Shown here piece by piece: positions 43,996-55,585 of a stretch of DNA of 64,000 nt. The stretch covers positions 27,242,588-27,306,587 of the forward strand of contig OX457070.1 in the NCBI GenBank assembly GCA_949752795.1, in the 5' to 3' direction. The translations under genes were made by a program, and so were the position numbers. This DNA is from Hyperoodon ampullatus (taxonomy: Eukaryota > Chordata > Mammalia > Artiodactyla > Ziphiidae). Under the pieces are notes generated by a model. It was given only the letters and a program-made list of their open reading frames with translations. It was not told the origin of the DNA and did not search any database. Numbering within the stretch: the stretch's first letter is position 1; each line of letters starts with the position of its first letter.

Positions 43996-44300
43996 TAAAA
44001 TTTGGGGGGAAGTATTTTAGATTTACAGAAAAGTTGCAGAGATAATACAGAGAGTTCTTGTCTGCCTTTCACCCAGTTTCCCCTAATGTTAACATCTTTT
44101 CTCTTACTATTGTATATTTGTCACAACTAAGAAATCAACACTGGCACATTATTATTAACGAACTATAGACTTTATTCAAATTTCATCAGTTTTTCCACTA
44201 ATGTCCTTTTTCTATTTCAGGATCCAATCCAGGATACTACATTGCGTGCATTTAGTCATCCTGTCTCCTTAGACTCTCTGCCTTCTATTTGATTGTTTTT
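43996..44300 (-). mobile_element. Old L1-like 3' UTR segment, antisense
   Basis: 'AGATTTACAGAAAAGTTGCAGAGATAATACAGAGAG', 'ATTCAAATTTCATCAGTTTTTCC', 'GGATCCAATCCAGGATACTACATTGC'. This string order is common in mammalian antisense L1M repeats; exact subfamily not assigned. Confidence 0.6.
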
Positions 44301-44384
44301 TTAAATCTCCTTTCCCTCTTTTTCCCTTGAGTTTGATGGTTTTGCATTCTATTTCTGTTCTTTTAGAACTTACCAACACACCAT

Positions 44385-44700
44385 GTTTCCTGGGATATGG
44401 AGAGACTGTCACATATGTTGCTGTGGTGGTATAAATTGGTACAACTTATAAGGAGGGAATATAGTGTGTATATCTTTTAATCCAGCAGTTCCCCTCCAAT
44501 GACTCAGTCCTACAGATTTATATACTTGTGCACATGTACTAGGTTATTTACTACATCATTATTTATAATTGTTTAATAGGATACTAATGAAGAAGTTTTA
44601 TATACTGATAGGAAATGATGCCCAGTATATTATTAAGTGGGGACGGGGAAGCAAAATTCAGAACAGTGTGTTTAATATGCTTTGATAAAAGGTTTCCTTA
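44385..44700 (+). mobile_element. L1ME-type 3' region, sense
   Basis: 'TATAAATTGGTACAACTTATAAGGAGGGAA', 'CAGTCCTACAGATTTATATACTTGTGCACATG', 'GATAGGAAATGATGCCCAGTATATTATTAAGTGG', CAGAACAGTGTGTTTAATATGC. These are in the order of L1ME ORF2 end and 3' UTR, with an internal deletion. Confidence 0.75.
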
Positions 44701-47472
44701 TTCCTACTAGATTTTTTTTTCTGGCCTGCCCTTTCACTAAGGCTCAGCCCGTGAGGAGTCTTGTCTTTTCACAGCAATCTCAGTTCTAACCAGGCTGCAT
44801 AGACAGGTCCAAGTCATTGTCTCCAGTCCCCATGTGGGCTTGAAAACCCAAGCTTCAGGCACTTCCCTGCCCGCTAGGAGGTGAATTTTTCATTACTCCC
44901 TGTTTTTGATAATGACTTTTACATCAATGTAAAAAACTATTCTATCACCTAGGAATATGAAAATGAAATAAGGAATAATATATGCAAAGAATTTAGCTCA
45001 ATACCTGACCCAAAGTACCCAATAAACATTAATTATTGTTGTTGAGTTGCTTTTTCTAGTTTTCTGTGTGCTGTCAGACCTACTATTGCTATTTAGATTG
45101 ATAATGCGGATCACCAGACATTAATCTAAAAAAATCCTCATTTAGGCCTTTGCACTCTGAAAATATTTGGAGCTTAAACAAACTTAAAAAAGGAGAGAAA
45201 TTAAACTAGAAAGTGACTGTGTTTATAAACAAGCAGTCTTGAAACACAAGACCATTGTGGTAATTGGAATGGTCTGTATCCCAGAATGTCCTGCTTAATA
45301 GATGCAAAGCTCACCAACTAGCTGGGAAAAGGCAGAGCCCTGTGTTTACCCCCAAGGTGGTCAGAGGAGGCAAATCTGAATTCCTAAGCTCCACAATTAC
45401 TCTCTACCCAAAAACGTACCATGGCCCTCACCATCTAAATGTTTACATTAAGGATTCTGTTATCCTGAAGTGTTACAGGATTCTGGCTCTTAAAAAAAAA
45501 CCAAAAAACAAAAAACAGGCATCTACTGGATCTGAGAACATTTTCTCTCTTTATAAATGTATTTAATAATAAAATAGAAACACATGTTCTTTTTCCAAAT
45601 ACCATGTTAATTCAAAAAAGGCCTTTTCATTAGATGATATATACACAAGGGCTAAAGATTACAAAGGAAAAAAATTAAATTGTAAACTATACAAGGATGC
45701 TTAGGAGAAGACCTTAACAGTGGCCATAATCAAAGATGCTGTCCCTTCTGCTTGCTCTGTTTGCAATCTGACATTCATGGGGAATACTGTCTAGGGAGAG
45801 CCTGAAATGGTTTCATAATCTGTAACCGCAAAGGGATGACTCAGATCTTTATCTTTTATAAACTGCACTCATAACTTGGTGCTTTACTCACTTTCTGAAA
45901 GTCTAAATGTTTGGTCCAATGATTTAAAACAAGTTGAAGGCATCTCTTTGTTTTGGGGGTTTTTTTCCCCACTGCATTTTCTGAATAGTGGTTTCTCAGT
46001 GGCTGTTAGCTATTACAAACCGTTAACCCTTATAACTTTATCTGCCTATGGGGCTCTTTCTGTCTTCTCACCAAATTAGAGTGGAGCCTGGTGACCAAGG
46101 AAAAGACAGCGGTATTCTTTGCCAGGAGGGATGCAGGGCAGAGGAGATGGACCTTAGACATACTGAACACAGATGCTGCTGCCACCACACATTTTCTGTG
46201 CTGGTGACTCACACAGAAAGCAGCTAGTCTCTGAAGAGAGAGTGAGTGTACTGCAAGGTCTCACATGAAAGTAAGTGTCTCTTCTCCTCTTAGTGTCTTA
46301 GCCACCAGCCTCATCTTATTGGTTGAGTTATTAAGGAATGGTAAATACATGAGGGGGCCCCTAGCATGAAAGTCCCCTCTGCCCAGTTAGGTTTCAGAGT
46401 AGCTTGTGATGAGTTATTTGAAGTATTGTGCATATGTTCAGTGATATACACAACTCATTGTGCAATAATAGCATTTTCCAGGAGAATTACTCATGTAGTC
46501 CAGGGAACCCTATGACCTCTCTCTGACATAAGCCAGAATCAGATACTTCTGAGAAAGCTACTAGTGCGCCCAGAAGGACTCAGTTACAAAATACTCTCTC
46601 ACAAGAAGAAAGGCTGTGTGCTCTGTGTGCTCTCCCAGCTGATAATTAGCTCAGTTTCTAGCCTAGGGCTGTTTGTTTGTTTTTGAGATCCTATAACTAG
46701 GTACAGTGTTACTCAAATATATCGTTAAGTTTTTATATTAAAAATGATGAAGAAGCTTCTTGAATAAATTGTCCAATGCCTTAAAAATATAATTATTACA
46801 TAGTTGTTCTCATGTCTGCACAGAAATATTTCCTTCCATACTTTAAGGCCTACCTTTCCTGTAGAAAGGTTTCTCTGCTAAATTCTGGACACAAAGATGG
46901 CCTTTTGAACTTTTCTCATATATGGCATTTCCCTACTGCAGTGAGTAGGTGTTTGTCAGCTTGGGATATAGCACTTGCCTCTCTTTTTCTAGATCTGACT
47001 CTGTTTTCCAGTGGCAATCACAGAATTCTCTGTGTCTTGTAGGACTTGTTATTCAAGTGCCCAGAACACACCAGGTAGCGGGGTCCAGACAACAAAAGGA
47101 CAGAAATTGTAAATGTTTAAAAGAAATACCATCTTCTTTGGCTATTTCATTAGTGAATCTCCCAGGTTCTGAGAAGCTCTTAATGACTTGTCTCATTATT
47201 GTGAGAATACCAGCTGTTTCTCAGTTATTCTGGATCTCTGCTCAGTTATCCCTTACCTTTTCCTTCATATCCCTTGCCTTTGCCCAGCCTCACCTCCCCA
47301 GCTTGACCCTCTTACCAGCTGGTTAATTCATAAGGGTTTCCCAAAACCAAGGAGAAGACAGATAAAAGAAGGCAGTCACAGAGTATTTATGGGTTTCAGA
47401 TACATATGTTAAATAGGATGTGTTTTCAGATATCTTCTGGGCCGAAACGCTGAGTTGATTACAGTAACACTC
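44701..47472. other. Repeat-poor unassigned block
   Basis: Nearly 2.8 kb with little recognisable repeat apart from a MIR/L2-like tail at about 44990-45045 (CCCAATAAACATTAATTATT) and an A-rich run at 45493-45516. Overlapping open frames (45264-45566; 46812-47412) show no known domain. I cannot call a gene, but this is one of the longer repeat-poor intervals. Confidence 0.5.
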
Positions 47473-47488
47473 AAAAGAAGGTAGCCTC

Positions 47489-47697
47489 GGGGGCTTCCCT
47501 GGTTGCGCAGTGGTTGAGAGTGCGCCTGCCGATGCAGGGGACACAGGTTTGTGCCCCGGTCCGGGAAGATCCCACATGCCACAGAGAGACCTGGCCCGTG
47601 AGCCATGGCCGCTGAGCCTGCACATCCAGAGCCTATGCTCCGCAACGGGAGAGGCCACAACAGTGAGAGGCCCGCGTACCGCAAAAAAAAAAAAAGA
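47489..47697 (+). mobile_element. CHR-2 type SINE, 16 bp TSD
   Basis: From GGGGCTTCCCTGGTTGCGCAG to GCCCGCGTACCGC plus a short A tail. The perfect duplication AAAAGAAGGTAGCCTC is at 47473-47488 and 47698-47713. Common subfamily sites (GGGACACAGG, GGGAAGATCCCACATGCC). Confidence 0.97.
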
Positions 47698-47751
47698 AAA
47701 AGAAGGTAGCCTCTGCCCTTAAGTACTTTAAAAGTAAGTTATTCTTAGAGG

Positions 47752-48140
47752 TTCATTCGTTCATTTATTCAATAAATATTTGCTGAGCCTCTTCTGTGTA
47801 ACAAGCACTTGAGATATATCAGTGAACAAAACAGACCAAGATTTCTGACCTCATGGAGCTTACAATTTAGGATAGAGGAGTGAGGAAATAAATAAGGAGA
47901 ATAATTAACCAACTGTATACTTGCAGGTGGGTAATAAAGCTTGTGGAAAGAATAAGAAAGTCGAACAAGGGAAAGGGGGTTGAGACTATGGAGATTTGGA
48001 GAGACAGGTCACAGTATTAAATAAGAAAGGGTAAGCCTCCTTGAGGGTGAGATTTGATCAACACCTTGAGGGAGATGATATAATTAGCCAAGCAGGTACC
48101 TGAGAGAAGAGCAGTGTTCCAGGTGACGGGAGAGCCATGA
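47752..48140 (-). mobile_element. LINE L2, long antisense fragment
   Basis: 'TCATTCGTTCATTTATTCAATAAATATTTGC', 'TGAACAAAACAGACCAAGATTTCTGACCTCATGGAGCTTACAATTTAGG', 'ACCTTGAGGGAGATGA', 'GAAGAGCAGTGTTCCAGGTGACGGGAG'. One of the clearer L2 copies in the window. Confidence 0.85.
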
Positions 48141-49049
48141 TTTATCATTTAAAATTTGCAGGCATTTTTAAATTTAGCAATTTGATGTAGATTGTTTTAT
48201 TCTTCTTTTTCAAATGAAGAAACTGGATATATCAGCTAAATATCAGCTTTGGCTTAAAGCAACCGTCAGTTGAGGTAGATTTTAGACAGAGGCCATTGTC
48301 TTGGTTTTACAGGTTGGGAAAAGTAAAACACATAAAGGAAAGGGGAACTAAATTCCTTGGAGTCATGAAACTGAACAACATGGAACAGGCCACCATCTTT
48401 TAGATTAGCACTGCACTAATATGTCATCACAGGGTTTGTCTTCCTTGGGGCCGAGAGATTTCTTTCCTTGTAAATTGATTTCAGATATTTTCTCTGATAT
48501 ATTAAATTGTCATCAGTTTCCCTATGTGATATGATGTACTTACACTTGTTATAAAGCAAGTTAAATGAATTTCAATGAAGAGGGGGAAACTATAGCATGG
48601 AGACCCTAGACATAAGTCTGGTCATTTCTTAGCAGCATTGCCACACTGTACATGCTTTGAATGCCCTGGAAATTATTAGGATGTTTTCTTAGAGGTCAGA
48701 GTGCCCATCTGGAAGGTCTGTAGGGAATCTGCTTGTGATCCTCTCTGCTGCCCCTAGGGGCATGAAGAGCCAGCCCTCCTCTGGTATTTTCTCACCGTCT
48801 TGGCTGGTTAGCGGGCAGCCATCTGCTTTGGTTCAAGTGAGGAGGGCCAGCAGAGAGAGGACTTGCAAGTAGCAGGGCCATCACCTAGCAGCAGTTTAGA
48901 AAGAGCTGGGTGTATTCCCTAAGCTCAGTCCAGTTTATATACTTTGTAGACCCTGGAAAGTATGAGCGCTCACAGATAAATTCATCTCATTTCCACGCTT
49001 GGGTACCTAATGGAGCCTTAACATTCATCAGAGTTTATTAAAACATATA
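48141..49049. other. Unassigned sequence
   Basis: No gene or repeat supported. A mildly G+C-rich patch lies at 48740-48910. Confidence 0.5.
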
Positions 49050-49250
49050 TGTAACACTTGGAATCTCCAAAACCCTTTACAATTACTTATTGGCTAATTA
49101 AGCTCTGCAGCTTCCCTGGGAAGCAAGTTGGTACTTTCATCCCCATTTTAGAGATTAGACACAAATAGGTTAAGTGGCTTACCTGAGGCTGTACCGTTGA
49201 GTCAGGTCCCCAGTAATTCCACAGTACGTGAGCCAGTATTCAACCATGGT
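49050..49250 (-). mobile_element. MIR SINE, antisense
   Basis: 'CATCCCCATTTTAGAGATTAGACACAAATAGGTTAAGTGGCTTACCTGAGGCTGTACC' is the antisense MIR core; diverged. Confidence 0.75.
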
Positions 49251-49261
49251 CCCACCAGCAC

Positions 49262-49402
49262 AAATAACTTAACCTCTCTGAGCCTTAGTTTTTCATATAC
49301 GTATGAGATACTAATGATCTTCGTCCTACCCATTCCAAAGAATGATTGTGAAAATAAAATGAGGCAAACTGAAGGTGCTATAATGCTCATTATAATTAGG
49401 TA
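49262..49402 (+). mobile_element. MIR SINE, sense
   Basis: 'AAATAACTTAACCTCTCTGAGCCTTAGTTTTTCATATACGTATGAGATACTAATG', 'GAATGATTGTGAAAATAAAATGAGG'. It sits head-to-head with the preceding antisense MIR, 11 bases away. Confidence 0.75.
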
Positions 49403-50241
49403 ATGGATTAAGGCAGAAGGAATCAGCAACCTCATTATTTAGTATTTAGGGAGTGCTACTTGTTTGGGGCCAGAGTGGAAAAAATGGAAAAAGAGACAAC
49501 CTATCGCTGACCCTTTAACAAAACTGAGTCCTTCTGCTTGTTTGACTCAGCTTAGATTAGAGTAGGGAAGAGAAGAAAAACAGTAGTAAACTAAAGATTA
49601 AGAGTGAGTAATGCTAGGAGGAGAGAAATGAAAGAGGTAAAATTGCGAGTCTTCCTAAGATTAGCAATAAACTGCTAATCTCGACCTAAGAATCATTATC
49701 TGAATTCAAGCAGTATTGCAGCATACAGGGAGAAGCTTCAAATTCCAGAGCAGAGGATGCTAGCTGGATTCCGCTGTCCAAACCATTGGTCTGTGTCCCA
49801 GATCTGGTAATGATCTTTCAAGATCATGTAGTCCTGCACTCTCTCTCTCCCAATCGGCTCCCCACCCCACTCCCTTCTGCAGCTGCCTAAGCCAAGCTTT
49901 AGAAAATGAGAACATTACTTGGTTGTCAGTATCCACGCACTGGCTGACCATTTGATGATCGCAGCTGGCGTTCCCTTCATCCCTTTCTAGTCTGGCCTTG
50001 AGAATTCCAGACCAGCCCTTTCTTTCAGTATCATCACTGGCGAATGCCAGTGCCTCTTGTTGCCTGTATAAAGCAAGGCCCCCAGATACAAGCAATTGCA
50101 GGTACAGTCAAGTTGCTAAAACAGCCTTCTTTTCATTGCCTCTGGTTTTTTTGTTTGTTTTTTTAAAGTTGGGCCATATAAGAGTAGAATTAAAGTTTTA
50201 AGGAAATATAAAAACTGGAGTAAGTGGTGAGGGATAGATGC
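49403..50241. other. Unassigned sequence
   Basis: No gene or repeat recognised. The minus-strand frame 49760-50095 (111 codons) has no domain resemblance. Confidence 0.45.
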
Positions 50242-50259
50242 AAAAGAAGAGGTCCTGGG

Positions 50260-50468
50260 GGCTTCCCTGGTGGTGCAGTGGTTGAGAGTCCGCCTGCCGA
50301 TGCAGGGGACATGGGTTCGTGCCCCAGTCCGGGAAGATCCCACATGCTGCGGAGCAGCTGGGCCCATGAGCCATGGCCACTGAGCCTGCGCGTCCGGAGC
50401 CTGTGCTCTGCAACGGGAGAGACCACAACAGTGAGAGGCCCGTGTACCGCAAAAAAAAAAAAAAAAAA
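50260..50468 (+). mobile_element. CHR-2 type SINE, TSD with indel
   Basis: GGCTTCCCTGGTGGTGCAGTG to GCCCGTGTACCGC plus a poly(A) tail. The flanks AAAAGAAGAGGTCCTGGG (50242-50259) and AAAAGAAGTCCTGGG (50469-50483) are duplicates differing by a 3 bp indel. Confidence 0.95.
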
Positions 50469-50483
50469 AAAAGAAGTCCTGGG

Positions 50484-50990
50484 AACAAATAAAAACTCAG
50501 CAAGGTGACGAACAGTGTTGGAGGGCAGTGGACAAATAAATCATTACTAATCAGGTTAATTTGTTGTGGATGAAAATGCATACATACGCATGCATTTGTG
50601 CATGCACACTCACACATACGCCATGTTATGAGACCTTTGTTAGGTGGCCTCCTTATTCCAGGTTGAGTCCCTAGAAATTAAGATAGGATCGAAGAATTCA
50701 TTCATATCCATAAAAGATAAAGTGTAAAATGTCTTTATGCTTAGGATTAAAGCTCTATAGCTACTAGAGCAGGAAGCTACCTGAAAAATTCGCCTTCTGA
50801 GGAATTGAACACTAAGTAGCCATTCTATAAGCCTTACTGTGCACATCCACAAATAACAAACACATCTATTAGGTGTTTCCTTGGTTGACACAAGGCACAC
50901 AATATTTTTCCTCTGAATACACAGCGACTTGTTAATGGCAAAAGTTTCTACCTTCATTGTTCCTAGTAGCATGCATTTTCCTTTTCCAAA
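50484..50990. other. Unassigned sequence
   Basis: No supportable gene. The 110-codon minus-strand frame (50640-50972) has no known motif. Confidence 0.45.
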
Positions 50991-51165
50991 GAGTCCTTCA
51001 GTGATTTAGAACAAGTTACTTAACCTCTCTGGCCTCATTCTCTTCAACTGTAAAGTGGGCTTATTAATAAACCCTGCCTCGTAGGGTTGTTTTGAGGATA
51101 ATTAAAATGATACATAAAGATGCTTAGCACAGTGTCTGGCACGTAGTAACCGTATTAACACTTAG
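50991..51165 (+). mobile_element. MIR SINE, sense
   Basis: 'GAACAAGTTACTTAACCTCTCTGGCCTCATTCTCTTCAACTGTAAAGTGG', 'CTCGTAGGGTTGTTTTGAGGATAATTAAAATG', 'GCACAGTGTCTGGCACGTAGTAACC'. Well preserved MIR 3' half. Antisense L2-like sequence (CTGAATGCCTGCTGTCTGCT) follows to about 51270. Confidence 0.9.
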
Positions 51166-51280
51166 CACTTACTGAATGCCTGCTGTCTGCTAGGTCCTTT
51201 TCAAGGCAGTTGAGGCACAAAGAAAATAAAGCATAATCAAGATGCTCATCCTCTCTTCAATTCCTGGAAATTCCTAAGTA

Positions 51281-52300
51281 AAAATGCCTGATATCAGTCC
51301 CTTGAAGCAGACCCAATGTGCCTAAGCACTCAGGCACCCATACTCACACTGTGATTGTCTTGTATCTCTTTCCCCATCTTCCAGTCTTCTGTCTGGCCTC
51401 TTGAAGTCAAGTTCCCTCTATCCTACTTTGAACAAGGAATACGCCTACAGTAGGAGACTGTGTCTTGGCCTACGGTAGAAGACTGTGTCTTGGCCACTAG
51501 GTTAGAATCTCCCCGGTTGGGGGACTTTTCCTTCCTCCACTGCAGGCACTTGGTACATCGTGAGTCTTGCCCACAGTGAGCTCTCTGAATGTAAAAGGAG
51601 CTCACCCACTCCTTTTACACCAGCTCCATTTTGTAGCTGAGGGGACTATATGCAGCAGAGATGATCAATACCTTCATTCCACGCCACTGAGTTTGGAAGT
51701 CCAACTTGGGTAGCCATGCTCTACCAACTTCTTGATCCTCCTCTGTGTTTGTTGTATGCTCGTTCCTTATCCTAATCTGAGTAAAGAAAGAGAAAGTAGC
51801 CAGGAGGGAGGGATTGTGAGGTTTAGGTACCAGAATTGCAAAATGTTTTTAATCCTTAACTTCTCATGACCTGCAAATATTGGTATCATCCAAGGCGTGC
51901 CTGCAGTGGGAAAACAGGGTATAATCGTGGGATTCTATGGAGGCACACAATGTACACCTTTAATCCCCAAAGCTAGGCCTATAGGAGCAGAGAGAGACAC
52001 CTCAGTTCAGGCCACCTTCTTCCCTTACCTCATTTGCTACAACTTTTCTTCATGATCTCCCTGCTGCCAGCCTTACTGTCCGCTGTATGATATTTTCCAT
52101 GTTGCTGTCAGATGGAAGTCATCTCTTGCTGCTCAAAGATCCCATAACCATAGTTCTCTCTTTCGACAGTTATTGCTTTCTACCTTGTACGTAGAACTGT
52201 GTGTGAGTATCCTGTCTTCGCCAGATTAGAAGGTTATAAGGTCACTGCTGCAATATCTTTCCCTCCTTTGATTATCAGGGTTCTTTCATTTATGAGCTGT
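51281..52300. other. Unassigned sequence with a local 26 bp direct repeat
   Basis: No gene seen. At 51446-51501 the phrase GTAGxAGACTGTGTCTTGGCC is repeated in tandem (51450-51472 and 51476-51498), interrupted only by a few bases. The rest is unrecognised; 52020-52290 may contain very old L2. Confidence 0.45.
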
Positions 52301-52517
52301 GCGGTCTATAGTAGTCTATGGAATCAATTGCCTCTATTTAAATCCTGGCCCTGCCACATGCTAGCTGTCTGATCATGAGTAAGTTAACTTTCCAGTGCCT
52401 CAGTTTCCTCATTTATAAGAAGAAGTTGATAATAGACTCTTGTAGAGCTACTAAAGATCAAATAAGGAGATACATGAACAATATCTGGCATATAGTTAAT
52501 AGTCTATAAATGTAAGC
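52301..52517 (+). mobile_element. MIR SINE, sense
   Basis: 'AATCCTGGCCCTGCCACATGCTAGCTGTCTGATCATGAGTAAGTTAAC', 'GTGCCTCAGTTTCCTCATTTATAAG', 'ATATCTGGCATATAGTTAATAG'. It covers most of the MIR consensus, and is followed by a CTA-type microsatellite. Confidence 0.9.
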
Positions 52518-52558
52518 TGCTGCTACTACTACTCTACTACTACTCTACTACTACTAGT
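52518..52558. repeat. (CTA)n microsatellite at a MIR 3' end
   Basis: GCTGCTGCTACTACTACTC followed by further TACTAC units; the terminal repeats of the MIR probably seeded it. Confidence 0.9.
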
Positions 52559-52779
52559 CAGATGACAGTGTTTTTCTTCAGGGCTTCTGATGTTCTGTGC
52601 TTGCTTCTAAAGTGATGACCTTCCCGTAAAGAAGACTCATTCTTGGTCATGGGGAAGAGTACCTGCTACGGTACCAGCTGTGAAAAAGCAGAATCTGTCC
52701 TTACTTAACTCTGTATTCTTTACAGTGCTGTGGAAATAGATGCTAATTAATGTCTTAAGATTTATTTTTCCAATTTTAA

Positions 52780-53140
52780 AGCTAATAAATACTCATTAAA
52801 TAAACTTAGAAAATGTAAGGTATGATTCAGAAAGAAAAAATATTACCCATTGTTTTACCACACAGAGATAATCCCTGTAAATATTTTGGTGTATCTTCTT
52901 TCCTCACTAATATGTAATATGTATAATTGAGCTCATTCTGTATATATAATTTTATGTGCTGGTTTTTATGTACCGACTATTTTAAGACCATTTTCTCCTA
53001 TATTTTTACAAACATAACTAAAATTGTCATGGCTGTACTGTAAATTACCTTAACATTCCCTTATTGTTGAATGTTGCCCATTTTAAGTTATAATGAATAA
53101 AATCTGTAATGATCATTTTGGTATATAATGCTTTTTTCAA
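52780..53140 (-). mobile_element. L1ME-type 3' UTR, antisense
   Basis: 'TAATAAATACTCATTAAATAAAC', 'TACCACACAGAGATAATCCCTGTAAATATTTTGGTGTATCTTC', 'TTTTATGTGCTGGTTTTTATG'. This is the order of antisense L1ME 3' sequence. Confidence 0.7.
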
Positions 53141-53344
53141 AGCATGTCAGGTGATTTAGTACTATAAGCTATCAAGAATAAAGTTATGGCATCAGAGAAT
53201 ATCAGTGACAGTATATGAAATGTCAATTTTAGTTTTCAGCATCCATTTTCTTCCCTTTTTTGAAAAAAGTTGAGACAACATTTGGTCAACTCCATGCTTC
53301 TTATTTTCCAGTAGTCCTTAAGCATCTGTATATTCAAAAAATAA

Positions 53345-53665
53345 AATTAAAGGTGAGGAGGCGTCTGCAGAGGACTGGCCTGGCAGGCATATCGGTCTGA
53401 GCAGGATGAGAAGGCTGTCTGTTTGGAGGGTGGCCTGGCGCAAGGACCCAGGACGCAGGAGGGTGAGGAAGGCCTCCCCACAGAGAGGTGGCCTGGGGTG
53501 GGCTGTCGGAGCCCACACAGGGTGAGGCAGGAGTGTCTGCATGGGGGCAGTCTGGCTCCAGGTGTCAGGACCCATGTGAGCAGGGGAAAGCACACACTTG
53601 GAGGAGTGGCATGGCATGGGCAATCAGAGCACAGGGGCAGCATAGGGGAGTCAGAGCCAAACACA
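53345..53665 (+). repeat. G-rich minisatellite, about 57-60 bp period
   Basis: Four to five degenerate units begin GxxTGGCCTGG: at about 53376 (GACTGGCCTGGCAGGC), 53431 (GGTGGCCTGGCGCAAGG), 53487 (GTGGCCTGGGGTGGGC), 53547 (GCAGTCTGGCTCCAGG) and 53604 (GAGTGGCATGGCATGGG). Each unit carries a GxTGAGxAxG element about 30 bases in and a GTCTGC-like end. G+C content is far above the flanks. It abuts L1 3' UTR-like sequence. The overlapping open frames on both strands are repeat translations. Confidence 0.75.
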
Positions 53666-53689
53666 AAAAGGAGGGTATCCACGTGAGGG

Positions 53690-54995
53690 AGAAGTTAGAA
53701 ACTCATTATATAAAGGAAAATTGATTAAATAAGTGAATACATTAAGGATAATGAAAGCCAGTTTCTAACTGTCAGAGAAGGGGTTTACAGATATGGAAAG
53801 GGAAAAAAGTCAAATGAACCCTATGGTGTGAACTCATGGTTTTTTATTATAGATAAATATAGAAATAAATATAGAAGTAAATAAGTATATGTGTTACGTA
53901 TACGTACATAGGAACATATATAATACATATGTTCCCTAAGTTGGTCTGGGAACAGTCATACCCCCATGGCAATGAGCAAGCCTGTCTAGTGCTATATCTT
54001 GGCTTCTCAATATAATTTACTAAAAGGAACCAGCGCATTTTGGACAAATGACTATTTCCTGGGAAGGTACAAGATGAGCCTAGAACATCTTTTTGTACCA
54101 GAAATCAAGTGCTCAAAGAATGATGGGGATATGTCAGAATGATACAGAAGCCAGCCTGAAGGGGCCACTACTGGCTAAATTGGGGATAATTTGGGCACCA
54201 AAATAAATTATTAGAGTAACAAATCATATTGAAAAGATAAGAAATCACAAGTCGATACAGATACAAATAAAAAACTGAATACATTGAAAGTTTGATGAGG
54301 AATGGGATATTTCTGTGATTTCAAAGTATGTATCTCCCCTCAAAATACTTATTAGTTAAGAGGGAGAAACTATGCCATTACATTGGAGAAGCCTAGCAGA
54401 CATCACCTTAATCAAGTGATCAAAGTGAACATCATCAGTAACAGGGCAGTTTGAAATCAGGTGCCGCTAGATAGGATGCACTGAGGAAAAAAGCAAGATC
54501 ACTGGTATATTATTGCCAAAAATGAATCTTCTGAATCTAATCATAGGAGAACATCAGACAAATCCAAATTGAGAGACATTCTATAAAGAACTTATCTGTA
54601 ATCTTCAAAAGTGTCATGGTCATGAAAGTCAAGTAAAGTCAAGGAACTAACAGTTCCAAATTCAAGGAGTCTAAATAAATGCCAATTAAATGCAACTTGT
54701 AATTCTCAGCTGGATGCTTCTGTTCTAAAAGACAGTGAGATAACTGGTGAAACTTGGGTGGGCTTTGAGGATTAGATGATAGTAACCTATCATTGTAATT
54801 TTCTGAATTTGCTGGTTGTATTGTGCTTATGTAGAATAATGTCCTTGTTTATAGGAAATATATGTTAAAGTATTTGCTAGAGATAGGGCATCAGATTGGC
54901 ATTTTACTCTCAAATCGTTGCAGGAAATTAAAAAAAATTTTTTTTGTACTGTACTTCCAACTTTTCTGTAAGCTTGTGATTATTTCAAAGTGTAA
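53690..54995 (+). mobile_element. Old L1 (L1MC/L1ME-type) 3' UTR, sense
   Basis: The strongest part is 54395-54995: 'AGCAGACATCACCTTAATCAAGTGATCAAAGTGAACATCATCAGTAAC', 'AGGAGAACATCAGACAAATCCAAATTGAGAGACATTCTATAAAG', 'GTCATGGTCATGAAAGTCAAG', 'CAACTTTTCTGTAAGCTTGTGATTATTTCAAAGTG'. The first 700 bases are less certain and could be UTR or flanking DNA. Confidence 0.75.
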
Positions 54996-55585
54996 AATAT
55001 TTAATTAATTCAAAAAGGGAAAAAATAAAGCAGATTCAAAAATCATATGAAAACCGAAATAAATTAACCTAATTGTATATTAAATTGATAATATAACCAT
55101 GTAGAACAAATAATAATTTCAAATTACTTTTGAAAACAGTTCTGTTCTTTCCACAGAAGGACTGCAAAAAATCTTTTAAATTTTACTCATAAGTTCATTA
55201 TAGTTGGTAATACTGATGTTATCCTTTGAATCAATTTTATGTATATTATAGGTAAATAACTTAATAGATTAATGTTATTAGGAACAAAGATTTTTACTAA
55301 AAGAAAGAAACTATTTTAAAATAAGTAATAGAGACTTGAGGGCTGAACGGTGCTCTGATGAGGTTTTTTTTCCTACATATTTAGTGAATAATCCTCTTTA
55401 ATGTACTCCTGTACAACACTATTTAAATTATATCAGAACTTAAGAAAAATAGAACATTTTCCCAGTTCACTTTATGAAATTAGCCTAATTCTAAAGTTAC
55501 ATTTCCAAACACACACACAGAAAAGCAAACTATCTATCATTTTTAATTAGAACATGGATTTCTTTTAATCTCAAATAAAATACTA
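54996..55585. other. Unassigned AT-rich sequence
   Basis: No gene or clear repeat; possibly further decayed L1 sequence. Confidence 0.4.
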
